DNA of 55,831 nucleotides from DASZJY01 sp036260255 (GCA_036260255.1 DATAAF010000006.1:1-55831); one strand, 5' to 3'. Positions 27,636 through 36,567 are shown, numbered from the stretch's first letter. Made by a program: numbers and translations. The notes: generated from the sequence alone by a model not told the origin.

Positions 27636-28157
27636 CTAGCCCTCGGCTCTCGCTTCGCCGCCGGGCGCCGGCGCGGGGATGTCGACGCCCGAGAGGAACC
27701 CGGCGATGTCCCGCACCAGGTCGCCCCTCGACACGATGCCGACGACCCGCCCGTCCTCGACGACGGGTAGACGGGACGCCGCCCGCTCGTGCATGACGGT
27801 GGCAACCGTCTCCAGGGTGTCGTCGGGCGAGCAGGTGGGGGGCTCGGGGTCCATGACGTCGCCCACCAGCGCGCCCACCGCCTTGCGCAGCTCGGACTCC
27901 ATCCGCGAGTGCGACGTGGGCAGCTCGATGTACGCCCCCAGGACGGAGACCACCGTGGGAAAGTGGATCCGCGCTTCCTGGACGATCAGGTCGTCGTCCT
28001 CCAGGAGGCCGACCAGCCGGCCGTCGTCGTCGACGACAGGGGCGCCCCCGAGATGGCGCTCGGACAGGGCCCGGGCGGCGGCCTCCACCGTGTCGGTGGG
28101 CCGGAACGTCAGCACGTCGGTGGTCATGACGTCGCGGACGAGGGTGCTGCGGGGCAC
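27636..28157 (-). CDS. CBS-domain-pair protein
   Basis: A 173-residue protein made almost entirely of two CBS domains (about residues 1-62, starting 'LVRDVMTTDVLTFRPTDTV', and 95-155, starting 'VGDVMDPEPPTCSPDDTL'). Such pairs bind adenine nucleotides and act as energy sensors. The region between them ('FPTVVSVLGAYIELPTSH') matches stand-alone CBS proteins of this type. It sits between nnr and alr, 15 bases after nnr. Its partner is unknown. Confidence 0.9.
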   Translation of the reverse strand: MPRSTLVRDVMTTDVLTFRPTDTVEAAARALSERHLGGAPVVDDDGRLVGLLEDDDLIVQEARIHFPTVVSVLGAYIELPTSHSRMESELRKAVGALVGDVMDPEPPTCSPDDTLETVATVMHERAASRLPVVEDGRVVGIVSRGDLVRDIAGFLSGVDIPAPAPGGEARAEG

Positions 28158-28172
28158 GGCGCCTCCGGGTCC

Positions 28173-29528
28173 TCAGGCGAGCTGGTCGAGGGCGGCGGGC
28201 AGGAGATCGAGCAGGTCGCCGGCCACCAGCCCTCGTCGCCAGCCTAGGCCGGCGGCGTAGCCGTGGACGAAGGCGGCCGTCGAGGCCGCCCGCAGCCCGT
28301 CGAGCCCCATGGCCAGGAAGGCGCCGATCACGCCGGCCAGCACGTCGCCCGACCCGGCGGTGGCGAGGCGGGGCCCGCCGCTGGTCACCATGTGCACCTG
28401 CCCGTCGGGGCCCGCCACCACCGTGGTGGGCCCCTTCAAGAGCACGGTGGTGCCCAGGTCCGTCGCCAACGAGCGCACCGCCTCGACCCGGTCGGGACCG
28501 GCCGGTGAACCCTGGAGCCGCTCGAACTCGCCGTCGTGGGGGGTGAGGACGGTCGGCGCGCCGCGGCCGCGGAGGACGTCCGCCGCCTTGTCCTTGCCAC
28601 CGAGGGCGAAGAGCCCGTCGGCATCCAGCACCGCCGGGAGCGGCGACTCGGGGACCAGCCGGCGGACCGCGTCGCGGGTGGCGTCGGTGCGGGCCAGCCC
28701 CGGTCCGACGACCAGGGCCTTGGCCCGATGAGAGTCCTCGAGCACGTAGCCGTCCCAGCCCTCGCCCGGCGGGGTGCGGCCCACCACCTCCATGAAGCCG
28801 GGGTCGGGGTCGGCGCCGGGGATCCCCAGACGGACCGAGCCGGCGCCGGCGCGGGACGCGCCGCGGGCGCACAGCCGGGCGGCCCCGGTCATGCCCGGGG
28901 AGCCCGCCGCCACCCACACCGCGCTCTTCCACTTGTGGGCGTCCGGTGCCCGGTCGGGCAGCCAGTCGGCGACGTCCGACGGCTCGACCACGCCGATGCG
29001 GGCGCCCGAGACGTCGAGCCCGATGTCGACGAGCTCGACCTCGCCCGCCCGCAGCCTCCCCGGGTGCAGCACGAGGCCGGGCTTGAGGGCGGCGAAGCTC
29101 ACGGTGCGGGTGGCCTGCACCGCCCCCTCGGGCGCCTCGCCGGTGAGGCCGTTCACGCCCGACGGGATGTCGACGGCGAGCACCGGGGCGCCGCCCGGGT
29201 CGGGGGCCTTGTACTCCCCCCGGAAGCCGGTCCCGTAGGCGGCGTCGATGACCAGGTCGCAGGGAGGAAGCCGGTCGGGCGCGTCGGCGGCCTCGACGAC
29301 CGTCACCTTCGCGCCCCGGGCGGAGAGCCGCCGCGCCGCCTCCCGCCCGTCGGCGCCGTTGTTGCCCTTTCCCGCCACCACGACCACGCGGCGGCCGTAC
29401 GTGCCGCCGAGCATGCGCACCGCCGCCCGAGCGGTGGCCGAACCGGCCCGCCCGATGAGCACCTCCACCGGCTCGGGCGCCGAGCGGTCGACCTCGCCCA
29501 TCTCCTCGGGCGTGAGGACGGGGATCAC
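28173..29528 (-). CDS. nnr: Bifunctional NAD(P)H-hydrate epimerase / ADP-dependent dehydratase
   Basis: Repairs hydrated NAD(P)H: the N-terminal YjeF_N domain epimerises R/S-NADHX and the C-terminal YjeF_C (ribokinase-like) domain dehydrates S-NADHX using ADP. Residues 1-200 contain 'VVVVAGKGNNGADGREAARR' and 'VDIPSGVNGLTG'. Residues about 210-445 contain 'ALVVGPGLA', 'VLDADGLFAL', 'VLTPHDGEFERL' and the catalytic 'TAGSGDVLAGVIGA'. The GTG start at 29528 overlaps the acpS stop by four bases (GTGA). 451 residues. Its place beside acpS and alr is typical for actinobacteria. Confidence 0.95.
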   Translation of the reverse strand: MIPVLTPEEMGEVDRSAPEPVEVLIGRAGSATARAAVRMLGGTYGRRVVVVAGKGNNGADGREAARRLSARGAKVTVVEAADAPDRLPPCDLVIDAAYGTGFRGEYKAPDPGGAPVLAVDIPSGVNGLTGEAPEGAVQATRTVSFAALKPGLVLHPGRLRAGEVELVDIGLDVSGARIGVVEPSDVADWLPDRAPDAHKWKSAVWVAAGSPGMTGAARLCARGASRAGAGSVRLGIPGADPDPGFMEVVGRTPPGEGWDGYVLEDSHRAKALVVGPGLARTDATRDAVRRLVPESPLPAVLDADGLFALGGKDKAADVLRGRGAPTVLTPHDGEFERLQGSPAGPDRVEAVRSLATDLGTTVLLKGPTTVVAGPDGQVHMVTSGGPRLATAGSGDVLAGVIGAFLAMGLDGLRAASTAAFVHGYAAGLGWRRGLVAGDLLDLLPAALDQLA

Positions 29529-29890
29529 AGAGCCACGGCGACGGCCTCGGCGACCCGCTTGGTGTGGGTGAGCGAGAGCCGCCAGCCCACCACTCCGCGG
29601 CGGGTGGCCAGCTGCGCCGCCTGCCCGCGCAGGACCAGCGACGGAGCTCCCGAGGGGGCGGAGACCACTTCGACGTCGTGGAAGGCGAACGCTCCCAAGC
29701 CCACCCCGAGCGCCTTCATCACCGCCTCCTTGGCGGCGAAGCGGGCGGCCAGCCGGGGGGCGGGGTCGCGATGGCGGTCGCCGTAGGCGCGCTCGCCCTC
29801 GGTGAACAACCTCCGGGACATGGCCGGCCGCCGGTGGAGGGCGGCGCGGAATCGGTCGATCTCCACGGCGTCGATCCCGATCCCGATCAT
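29525..29890 (-). CDS. acpS: Holo-[acyl-carrier-protein] synthase
   Basis: Transfers 4'-phosphopantetheine from CoA to the Ser of acyl carrier protein, activating fatty-acid synthesis. The magnesium-binding Asp7 is in 'GIGIDAVEIDR', and the second metal ligand Glu is in 'RFAAKEAVMKALG'. 'WRLSLTHTKRVAEAVAVA' is the family C-terminus. 121 residues, normal length. ATG 29890 lies 18 bases after glmS, and the stop overlaps nnr. Confidence 0.96.
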   Translation of the reverse strand: MIGIGIDAVEIDRFRAALHRRPAMSRRLFTEGERAYGDRHRDPAPRLAARFAAKEAVMKALGVGLGAFAFHDVEVVSAPSGAPSLVLRGQAAQLATRRGVVGWRLSLTHTKRVAEAVAVAL

Positions 29891-29908
29891 GTTGGTCTCG
29901 ACGTCGGC

Positions 29909-31753
29909 TTACTCGACGGTGACCGTCTTGGCCAGGTTCCGGGGCTTGTCCACGTCCCGGCCCCGGGCCTTGGCCAGGGCGTAGGCGAACAGCTGGAGGG
30001 CGACGACGTCCACGGCCGGCGCCAGGAGCTCGGCGTCGGGCGGCGTGGGCGGCACCCACAGGACCTCGTCGGCCCGGGCCGCCGTCTCGGCGTCGCCCTC
30101 GGTGACCAGGGCCACGACCGTCGCGCCCCGGGCCCGCATCTCCTCGATGTTGGCCATCACCTTGGCGTGCAGGTGGCCGCGGGTCGCCACCGCCACCACG
30201 ACGGTGCCCGGCTCGATCAGGGCGATGGGGCCGTGCTTCATCTCCCCGGCGGGGTACCCCTCGGCCCGGGCGTAGGAGATCTCCTTGAGCTTGAGCGCCC
30301 CTTCCAGGGCGACGGGGTAGCCCACGCCCCGGCCCAGGAAGAAGAAGTCCCGGGTGTCGGCGAAGCGACGACCGACCTCGCAGATCTCCTCGGCGTGCTC
30401 CAGGACAGCCTCGATGCGGGTGGGAACGTCGTGCAGAGCCTCGACCATGCGGGCGCTCTCGCCGGGGTAGCGCTCCCCCCTGACCACTCCGAGGTGGAGG
30501 GCCAGCAGCTCCAGGGCGACGATCTGGGCGACGTGGGTCTTGGTGGCGGCCACGCCCACCTCGGGGCCCGCCCGGGTATAGAGCACCGCGTCCGCCTCCC
30601 GGGCCATCGAGGAGTCGACGACGTTGCACACGGTGAGGACCTTGGCCTTGTTGGCCGGCGAGCGGGCGAAGCGGCACGCCTCCATGGTGTCGAGGGTCTC
30701 GCCCGACTGGCTCACACCCACCACCAGCGACTGCCGGTCGAGGACGGGGTCGCGGTAGCGGAACTCGCTGGCCACGTCGATCTCCACCGGCAACCGCACC
30801 CAGTGCTCGATGGCGTACTTGGCCACCAGGCCCGAGTAGTAGCTGGTGCCGCACCCGACGATGAACACCTTGTCGACGGCCCGCAGGTCGTCGTCGGTGA
30901 GGCGGCTCTGGTCGAGGAGCAGCGGGCTGCCCGGCCACCGGGCCCGCAGCGTCTCCCGCACCGCGGCCGGCTGCTCGTGGATCTCCTTGAGCATGAAGTC
31001 GGCGTAGCCGCCCTTCTCGGCCGCCTCCAGGTCCCAGGGGACGTGACGGCGTACCGGCGTGACGTCGTCGCCGTCGAGGGTGGTGACCCGCAGCTCGCCC
31101 GGGCGCACCTCGACGACCTGGTCGTCGTCGAGGACGTACACCTCCCGCGTCAGCGGCAGCAGGGCGGGGATGTCGGAGGCCACCAGCCCGGCGCCGTCAC
31201 TCCGCCCGGCGATGAGGGGCGACCCCCGCCGGGCGGCGACGATGAGCTCGGGATTGCCCGCGTGCACGACTGCCAACGCGAACGAGCCCCGGACCCGCCT
31301 GAGGCTGGCGCGCAACGCGTCGGCCAGGGAGAGACCGGCGCCCACCCCGTCTTCCACCAGGTGGGCCAGCACTTCGGTGTCGGTGTCGGAGCGCATGGTG
31401 TGGCCGGTGGCCACCAGCTCGTCGGCGAGCTCCCGGTAGTTCTCGATGATCCCGTTGTGGGCCAGGGCGACCTGGTCACCGCAGTCGACGTGGGGGTGGG
31501 CGTTGCGCTCGACGGGGGCGCCGTGAGTGGCCCAGCGGGTGTGCCCGATGCCCGAGGTGGCCGACGACGGGGCGTCGTCCACCGCCGCCGACAGCTCGGC
31601 CAGCTTCCCCGACCGCCGTCGCCGCCACACCACACCGCCGGCCTGGAGGGCCACGCCCGCCGAGTCGTACCCCCGGTACTCCAGCCGGGACAGCGCCTCG
31701 ATCAAGAGGGGGAGGGCGGGATCGCTCCCGGTGACGCCGACGATGCCGCACAT
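29909..31753 (-). CDS. glmS: Glutamine-fructose-6-phosphate aminotransferase (isomerising)
   Basis: Makes glucosamine-6-phosphate, the entry to UDP-GlcNAc and peptidoglycan. Cys2 ('MCGIVG') is the glutaminase nucleophile exposed after Met removal. 'RLEYRGYDSAGVAL', 'HTRWATHG' and 'AHNGIIENY' are the glutaminase motifs. The C-terminal half has two SIS sugar-isomerase domains with 'GCGTSYYSGLVAKYAIE', 'SQSGETLDTM' and 'LGRGVGYPVALEGALKLKE'. ATG 31753 gives 614 residues, the usual length. It lies 29 bases after glmM, the next enzyme in the pathway. No glmS ribozyme is visible. Confidence 0.97.
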   Translation of the reverse strand: MCGIVGVTGSDPALPLLIEALSRLEYRGYDSAGVALQAGGVVWRRRRSGKLAELSAAVDDAPSSATSGIGHTRWATHGAPVERNAHPHVDCGDQVALAHNGIIENYRELADELVATGHTMRSDTDTEVLAHLVEDGVGAGLSLADALRASLRRVRGSFALAVVHAGNPELIVAARRGSPLIAGRSDGAGLVASDIPALLPLTREVYVLDDDQVVEVRPGELRVTTLDGDDVTPVRRHVPWDLEAAEKGGYADFMLKEIHEQPAAVRETLRARWPGSPLLLDQSRLTDDDLRAVDKVFIVGCGTSYYSGLVAKYAIEHWVRLPVEIDVASEFRYRDPVLDRQSLVVGVSQSGETLDTMEACRFARSPANKAKVLTVCNVVDSSMAREADAVLYTRAGPEVGVAATKTHVAQIVALELLALHLGVVRGERYPGESARMVEALHDVPTRIEAVLEHAEEICEVGRRFADTRDFFFLGRGVGYPVALEGALKLKEISYARAEGYPAGEMKHGPIALIEPGTVVVAVATRGHLHAKVMANIEEMRARGATVVALVTEGDAETAARADEVLWVPPTPPDAELLAPAVDVVALQLFAYALAKARGRDVDKPRNLAKTVTVE

Positions 31754-31782
31754 AGGCGCGCCAGGGTACCGGTCGGAGCCGC

Positions 31783-33138
31783 TCAGCTCGCCGCGGCGGG
31801 CCCCCCGAGGGAGCGGCTGACCGCCGCGCACAGCTCGGCGCAGGTGGCCTCGGCCTCCTCCAGGGTGAGCGCTTCCACCATGACCCGGACGACCGGCTCG
31901 GTGCCGCTGGGGCGGATGAGCACCCGGCCCTTGTCACCCATCCGGCGGCGGACGCTCTCCACCTCGGCCCCCAGCTCGACGGCCCGCTCGAGCGCGTGGC
32001 GGTCGGCGACGGTGACGTTGCGCAACACCTGGGGCAGGCGGGTCATCACCTGGGACAGGTCGTGCAGGCGACGACCGGTGCGGCACATCACGTCGAGCAC
32101 CTGGAGGCCGGTGAGGATGCCGTCGCCCGTGGTCGCCAGGTCACGGAAGATCACGTGCCCCGACTGCTCGCCTCCCAGGGACCAGCCCCCGCGCTCGAGC
32201 TCCTCCAGCACATAGCGGTCGCCCACCTGGGTCTCCACCACGGTGACCCCGTGGGCGGCCATCGCCTGGCGGAAGCCCAGGTTGGCCATGACGGTCACGA
32301 CGACGGTGTCGTCGGCGAGCCGCCCCCGGCTGCGGAGGTCGAGGGCGCAGATGGCGATGAGCTGGTCGCCGTCGACGACGGCGCCGGTGTGGTCGACCGC
32401 CACCACGCGGTCGGCGTCCCCGTCGAAGGCCAGCCCGGCGTCGGCGCCTCGGGCCACGACGGCGCGGGCCAGGCCCTCGGGGTGCTGCGAGCCGGCGTCG
32501 AGGTTGATGTTCGTGCCGTCCGGCCGGTCGTTGACGACGGTGACGTCGACGCCGAGCGACGAGAGCACCGCCGGAGCCACCGAGTACGCCGCCCCGTGGG
32601 CGCAGTCGACCACCACCGACAGGCCGTCGAGGCGGCGGCCCCCGAGCGTCGCGCCGAGCGCCTCGGCGTACCGCTCCCGGCCGTCGTGGTCTCGGACCCC
32701 CCCGAGATCGGCACCCGTCGGCCCCGCCGGGCCGGCTCCCTCGGCGGCGAGGAGCCGGTCGAGCTCGGCCTCGAGGCGCCCTTCGGCCTCGTCGGAGAGC
32801 TTGCGGCCCCCCGGGGCGAAGAACTTGATCCCGTTGTCGGGGAAGGGGTTGTGCGACGCCGAGATCATGGCCGCCGGCTTCGATTCGGCCGCCGACACCC
32901 ACGCCACCCCGGGCGTGGGCAACACCCCGAGGTCGGCCACGTCGGCCCCCTCGGCGGTGAGCCCGGCGCTCAGGGCGGCCTGCAGCATCGGCCCCGACAC
33001 CCGGGTGTCCCGCCCGACGAGGAAGCAGTCGCCTCCCAGCACCCGGGCGGCGGCACGCCCGAGGGCGACGACCAGCTCCGGCGTGAGGTCGAGGTTCGCC
33101 ACGCCGCGCACGCCGTCGGTGCCGAATCGCAGCGTCAT
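31783..33138 (-). CDS. glmM: Phosphoglucosamine mutase
   Basis: Converts glucosamine-6-phosphate to glucosamine-1-phosphate. The phospho-serine is Ser95 in 'MISASHNPFPDNG'. The metal loop is 'DGDADR', the sugar-binding loop 'GEQSGH' and the phosphate-binding loop 'RPSGTEP'. ATG 33138 is chosen because the protein then starts 'MTLRFGTDGVRG', as in the family; an upstream in-frame start at 33159 adds seven residues. 451 residues. It sits between rpsI and glmS, a common actinobacterial order. Confidence 0.96.
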   Translation of the reverse strand: MTLRFGTDGVRGVANLDLTPELVVALGRAAARVLGGDCFLVGRDTRVSGPMLQAALSAGLTAEGADVADLGVLPTPGVAWVSAAESKPAAMISASHNPFPDNGIKFFAPGGRKLSDEAEGRLEAELDRLLAAEGAGPAGPTGADLGGVRDHDGRERYAEALGATLGGRRLDGLSVVVDCAHGAAYSVAPAVLSSLGVDVTVVNDRPDGTNINLDAGSQHPEGLARAVVARGADAGLAFDGDADRVVAVDHTGAVVDGDQLIAICALDLRSRGRLADDTVVVTVMANLGFRQAMAAHGVTVVETQVGDRYVLEELERGGWSLGGEQSGHVIFRDLATTGDGILTGLQVLDVMCRTGRRLHDLSQVMTRLPQVLRNVTVADRHALERAVELGAEVESVRRRMGDKGRVLIRPSGTEPVVRVMVEALTLEEAEATCAELCAAVSRSLGGPAAAS

Positions 33139-33189
33139 GGCCCTCCCCGTGGGCGACACCGGGCAACCGTCGGTTGCCGGAGCACAGCT

Positions 33190-33582
33190 CTAGCGCTTCG
33201 AGTACTGCGGCGCCTTGCGGGCCTTCTTCAGGCCGTACTTCTTGCTCTCCTTCTCCCGGGCGTCGCGGGTGAGGAAGCCGGCGCGCTTGAGCGGCACCCG
33301 CAGCTCCTCGTCGAGCCCGACCAGGCCGCGGGCGATGCCGAGGCGCAGGGCTCCCGCCTGCCCCGACACACCACCGCCGTCGATGGTCGCGTCGACGTCG
33401 TAGACCTCGGCCGTGGAGGTGAGCCGGAGCGGCTCGGTGACGATCATCCGGTGGCTCTCCGACGGGAAGTACTCCTGGAGGGTCCGGCGGTTGACCGTGA
33501 CCTGCCCCGACCCGGCGCGGATCCGCACCCGGGCGACTGCCTCCTTGCGACGGCCGGTCGACTGGACGAGGGGCTTGGGCAT
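33190..33582 (-). CDS. rpsI: 30S ribosomal protein S9
   Basis: A small-subunit protein whose C-terminal tail reaches the P-site tRNA. The 130 residues include 'TGRRKEAVARVRIRAGSGQ', 'SGQAGALRLGIARGLV' and the basic end 'KKARKAPQYSKR', whose final Lys-Arg is the conserved tRNA-contacting tail. It follows rplM by 19 bases, the usual rplM-rpsI pair. Confidence 0.98.
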   Translation of the reverse strand: MPKPLVQSTGRRKEAVARVRIRAGSGQVTVNRRTLQEYFPSESHRMIVTEPLRLTSTAEVYDVDATIDGGGVSGQAGALRLGIARGLVGLDEELRVPLKRAGFLTRDAREKESKKYGLKKARKAPQYSKR

Positions 33583-33601
33583 CTTCGTGGTTACTTCCTT
33601 C

Positions 33602-34054
33602 TCAGGACGCCGGGCGCCGGGCGTGGGCGACGGCTCGCTCGGTGGGTTGCTGGGCGGCGTGGGGATGGGTGGGGCCGGCGTAGACCTTGAGCTTGCGCAG
33701 CATCTGGCGGCCGAGCGGGCCCTTGGGCAGCATGCCCCGCACCGCCCGCCGGACGACCTCCTGGGGTCGGGTGGCGAGGACGTCCTCGTAGGTGCGCCGC
33801 TTGAGCCCGCCGGGGTAGCCGGAGTGGCGGATGACCTCCTTCTTCGACACCTTGTCCGAGGTCAGCACCACCTTCGCCGCGTTCACGACGATCACGTGGT
33901 CCCCGGTGTCGAGGTGGGGGGCGAAGGTCGGCTTGTGCTTGCCCCGGAGAAGGGTGGCCACCTCGGTGGCCAGCCGGCCCAGCACCAGCCCGTCGGCGTC
34001 GATGACGTGCCAGGCGCGCTCGATGTCGGCAGGTTTGGGCGAGTAGGTGCGCAC
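33602..34054 (-). CDS. rplM: 50S ribosomal protein L13
   Basis: An early-assembly large-subunit protein. The 150 residues include 'WHVIDADGLVLGRLATEVA', 'HLDTGDHVIVVNAAKV', 'HSGYPGGLKRRTYEDVL' and 'VRGMLPKGPLGRQMLRKLK'. The start is GTG 34054. The upstream 78 bases contain a hairpin and a TAAACT box (34091-34086 on the minus strand), so this gene may have its own promoter. Confidence 0.97.
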   Translation of the reverse strand: MRTYSPKPADIERAWHVIDADGLVLGRLATEVATLLRGKHKPTFAPHLDTGDHVIVVNAAKVVLTSDKVSKKEVIRHSGYPGGLKRRTYEDVLATRPQEVVRRAVRGMLPKGPLGRQMLRKLKVYAGPTHPHAAQQPTERAVAHARRPAS

Positions 34055-34102
34055 GCGGTTCCCTTCTCAGGCGTGAACCCGACCAGTTTAGTGGCGGATC
34101 GA

Positions 34103-34120
34103 GGGGCGCGGCGACGCCCC
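34103..34120 (-). terminator. Hairpin upstream of rplM
   Basis: GGGGCG, six-base loop, CGCCCC. It lies after the stop of the PIN-domain remnant and before a possible rplM promoter, so it could end transcripts coming from truA. It is short and has no T-run. Confidence 0.3.
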
Positions 34121-34132
34121 CCGCCGAGACCA

Positions 34133-34418
34133 TCAAGCGACCAGGTCGACGACGGCAGCGACGCCGGGGACCGCCGCGACGCCGGGGTCGAGGGTCAGCA
34201 ACGGCGCGCCGAGCACCTCGGCCAACGACACGTAGGCGGCGTCGTAGGTCGAGAGGTCGTGCCGAAGGCGCCACATCACCGGTAGGAGCGGTTCGTGCGG
34301 GTGGTACGCCAGGTCGAGATCGGCCAGGTCGGCGACTGCCTCGGCCCCCGTTCGGGCCACAACTGGCCGCTGGCGACGTAGCGCCTCACCACCTGGGCGA
34401 CCTCGACGGAGAGAAGAG
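34133..34418 (-). pseudogene. PIN-domain (VapC-like toxin) remnant, truncated and frameshifted
   Basis: The minus strand reads 'LFSVEVAQVVRRYVASGQLW' then 'PERG' in one frame. After a shift in a G-run (34344-34349) it continues as 'AEAVADLADLDLAYHPHEPL', 'MWRLRHDLSTYDAAYVSLAE' and 'VLGAPLLTLDPGVAAVPG' to TGA 34133. This is the middle and C-terminal part of a VapC-type PIN ribonuclease, including the conserved Asp in 'TYDAAYV'. The N-terminal 35 or so residues with the first catalytic Asp are missing, because truA ends 14 bases upstream. No VapB antitoxin is present. Almost certainly inactive. Confidence 0.7.
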
Positions 34419-34431
34419 TGCATGCAGTCAG

Positions 34432-35220
34432 TCAATACCGGACCTCCCACAGGCACAGGCCGTGGGCGGGCGCGAGGTGGGGGGCGAGCGACCGGTCGCC
34501 CGCCCGCAGCACGCCGGCCATCTCCCCGGCCCGCCGGCGGCCCCGGCCCACCGCCACCATCAGGCCGACGATCGAGCGCACCATCTGCTGGCAGAACGAG
34601 CTGGCGTGGATCTGGAAGCGGAGGAGGTCGTCGCCCACCTCGTCCCACCGGGCCTCGAGGACGCGACGGACCAGGCTCACCTCGCCGGTGATGCTCCGCG
34701 GCCGGCGGCAGAACGAGCTGAAGTCGTGCTCGCCGATGAGGGGGTCGCAGGCCAGGCGCATCGCCCCGAGGTCGAGGGGCTCGGGCACGTGCCACGTGGT
34801 GGCGGCCAGGAAGGGGTCGGGCAGAGGCCGGTTCAGCACCGTGTAGCGGTAGCAGCGGCTGCGAGCGGAGCGGCGGGCGTCGAAGCCGGCGGCGGCCACC
34901 TCGACCGTCCGCACCACCACCTCCGGTGCCAGCGCCCGGTTGAGCGACAGCAGCAGGCCATGGGCGTCGAAGCCCTCGGCCGGAGCGTCGAAGCTGACCA
35001 CCTGTCCCCACGCGTGCACGCCGGCGTCGGTCCGCCCGGCCGCCACGAGGGACACCGGATGCCCCAGCTTCCGCTCTAGGGCGGCGCCGAGGACGCCGGC
35101 GACGGTGCGCACGTCACCCGCCTGGGCGGCGAAACCATGGAACCCGCGCCCGTCGTAGGCCAAGGTCATGCGAACACGGGCGGTGCCCGCCGCTGAACCC
35201 CCCGAGGGGGGGACGCTCAC
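34432..35220 (-). CDS. truA: tRNA pseudouridine(38-40) synthase TruA
   Basis: Isomerises uridines 38-40 in the anticodon arm of many tRNAs. The catalytic Asp is in 'VAAGRTDAGVHAWGQV'. 'MTLAYDGRGFHGFAAQ' marks the N-terminus of the fold, and 'SFCQQMVRSIVGLMVAVGRG' the C-terminal domain. The GTG start at 35220 overlaps the rplQ stop by four bases (GTGA). The first 16 residues ('MSVPPSGGSAAGTARV') precede the fold and include a short C-run/G-run palindrome. 262 residues. The position after rplQ is usual. Confidence 0.96.
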   Translation of the reverse strand: MSVPPSGGSAAGTARVRMTLAYDGRGFHGFAAQAGDVRTVAGVLGAALERKLGHPVSLVAAGRTDAGVHAWGQVVSFDAPAEGFDAHGLLLSLNRALAPEVVVRTVEVAAAGFDARRSARSRCYRYTVLNRPLPDPFLAATTWHVPEPLDLGAMRLACDPLIGEHDFSSFCRRPRSITGEVSLVRRVLEARWDEVGDDLLRFQIHASSFCQQMVRSIVGLMVAVGRGRRRAGEMAGVLRAGDRSLAPHLAPAHGLCLWEVRY

Positions 35221-35570
35221 ACCAGCTCGATGCGCGCCATCGGCGCGTTGTCGCCGTGGCGGGGGCCCAGCTTGAGGATGCGGGTGTAGCCGCCGGGACG
35301 GTCCTCGTACCGCGGCCCGATCTCCTCGAACAGCTTGTGGGCCATGTCCTTGTCGCCGATGAACGCGACGACCTCGCGCTGGCGATGGACACCGCCCTTG
35401 CGCGCCTTGGTGATGAGCCGCTCGGCCACCGGGCGGAGGGCCTTGGCCTTGGCCTCGGTGGTGACCAGGGCCTCGGCGGCGATGAGGGATGCGACCAGGT
35501 TGCCCATCATCGCCTTCTGGTGGGCGGCGTCGCCGCCGAAGCGCCGACCCTTCCTGGGCGTCCCCGGCAT
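35217..35570 (-). CDS. rplQ: 50S ribosomal protein L17
   Basis: A large-subunit protein near the exit tunnel. The 117 residues start 'MPGTPRKGRRFGGDAAHQKA' and include 'TTEAKAKALRPVAERLITKA'. The C-terminal half is typical for actinobacteria ('GPRYEDRPGGYTRILKLGPR'). It lies two bases after rpoA and overlaps truA. Last ribosomal gene of the alpha operon. Confidence 0.98.
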   Translation of the reverse strand: MPGTPRKGRRFGGDAAHQKAMMGNLVASLIAAEALVTTEAKAKALRPVAERLITKARKGGVHRQREVVAFIGDKDMAHKLFEEIGPRYEDRPGGYTRILKLGPRHGDNAPMARIELV

Positions 35571-35572
35571 CG

Positions 35573-36517
35573 TCAGCCCGCGCTCTTGCCCCGCAGGGAC
35601 AGGCCCCGCTCGTCGAGCTTCTGGAGGACCTCGTCGAGCGACTTCTGGCCGAAGTTGGTGATGGCCAGGAGGTCGTCCTCGCTCTTCATGACCAGCTCGC
35701 CCACCGTGTTGACCTGAGCCCGCTTGAGGCAGTTGCGTGGCCGCTCGGAGAGGTCGAGGTCCTCGATGGGCAGGTCGAGGTCGGGCGAGCCGCTGCCCAC
35801 GGTGCCGGTCTCGCCCAGCTCGAGGGCCTGCGGCGCGTCGCTCATGTCGGCCACCAGCGTCACCAGCGAGCGCAGCGTGGCGCCGGCCGAGGCCAACGCC
35901 TCGCGGGGCGAGATGCTGCCGTCGGTCTCGATGTCGAGGGTGAGGCGGTCGTAGTCGGTGGCCTGCTCGACCCGGGTGGGCTCGACGGTGAACGCGACCC
36001 GGCGCACGGGCGAGAAGATCGAGTCGGCGGGGATCACGCCGATGACCGAGCTCTTCTTGTTGCGCTCGGCCGACACGTAACCCCGGCCCCGCTCGAGGGT
36101 GATGTCGAGGGCGAGGCGCCCCTTGGCGGTGAGGGTGGCGATGTGCAGCTCGGGGTTGAGGATCTCCACGTCGGCATGGGGCTGGATGTCGGCCGCGGTG
36201 ACCTCGCCGGGGCCGCGCACGTCGAGACGGACGTTGACGGGCTCCTCCGAGGCCACCCGCAGCACGAGGTCCTTGAGGTTGAGGATGACGTCGGTGACGT
36301 CCTCCTTCACGCCGGGGATGGTGGCGAACTCGTGAAGGACGTCGTCGAAGCGCACCTGGGTGACGGCCGCCCCCGGGATGGACGACAGGAGGGTGCGGCG
36401 CAGCGAGTTGCCGAGGGTGTGGCCGAACCCCGGCTCGAGGGGGGAGATGGCAAACCGCTGGCGGTTGTTCTCCGCCTCGGCGAGAGGCTCGACGGTGGGG
36501 CGCTGGATGATGAGCAT
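35573..36517 (-). CDS. rpoA: RNA polymerase alpha subunit
   Basis: The scaffold subunit of RNA polymerase. The N-terminal domain (about residues 1-230) has 'LEPGFGHTLGNSLRRTLLSS' and 'NKKSSVIGVIPADSIFSPV' for dimerisation and beta/beta' binding. The C-terminal domain (about 245-310) has 'LDLSERPRNCLKRAQVNTVG', which contacts UP elements and activators. 314 residues. It lies about 50 bases after rpsD and two before rplQ, the classical alpha operon order. Confidence 0.98.
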   Translation of the reverse strand: MLIIQRPTVEPLAEAENNRQRFAISPLEPGFGHTLGNSLRRTLLSSIPGAAVTQVRFDDVLHEFATIPGVKEDVTDVILNLKDLVLRVASEEPVNVRLDVRGPGEVTAADIQPHADVEILNPELHIATLTAKGRLALDITLERGRGYVSAERNKKSSVIGVIPADSIFSPVRRVAFTVEPTRVEQATDYDRLTLDIETDGSISPREALASAGATLRSLVTLVADMSDAPQALELGETGTVGSGSPDLDLPIEDLDLSERPRNCLKRAQVNTVGELVMKSEDDLLAITNFGQKSLDEVLQKLDERGLSLRGKSAG

Positions 36518-36567
36518 GGTCCTGCTCCTACGGTGTCGTGCGTTCCGGCCGAGGGCCGGCGGATGGA

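Noticed and set aside
29909..31800. glmS ribozyme upstream of glmS
   Set aside because: Only 29 bases separate glmM and glmS, too few for the ribozyme, and no matching core was seen.
29564..32215. 883-codon plus-strand frame opposite acpS-glmS-glmM
   Set aside because: It runs through three certain genes on the other strand and has no recognisable domain.
35180..35212. CCCCCC-GA-GGGGGG palindrome at the truA start, considered as a fifth copy of the dispersed repeat
   Set aside because: It lacks the GGA/TCC loop and the side-run that define the other four, so it may be chance or a worn copy.
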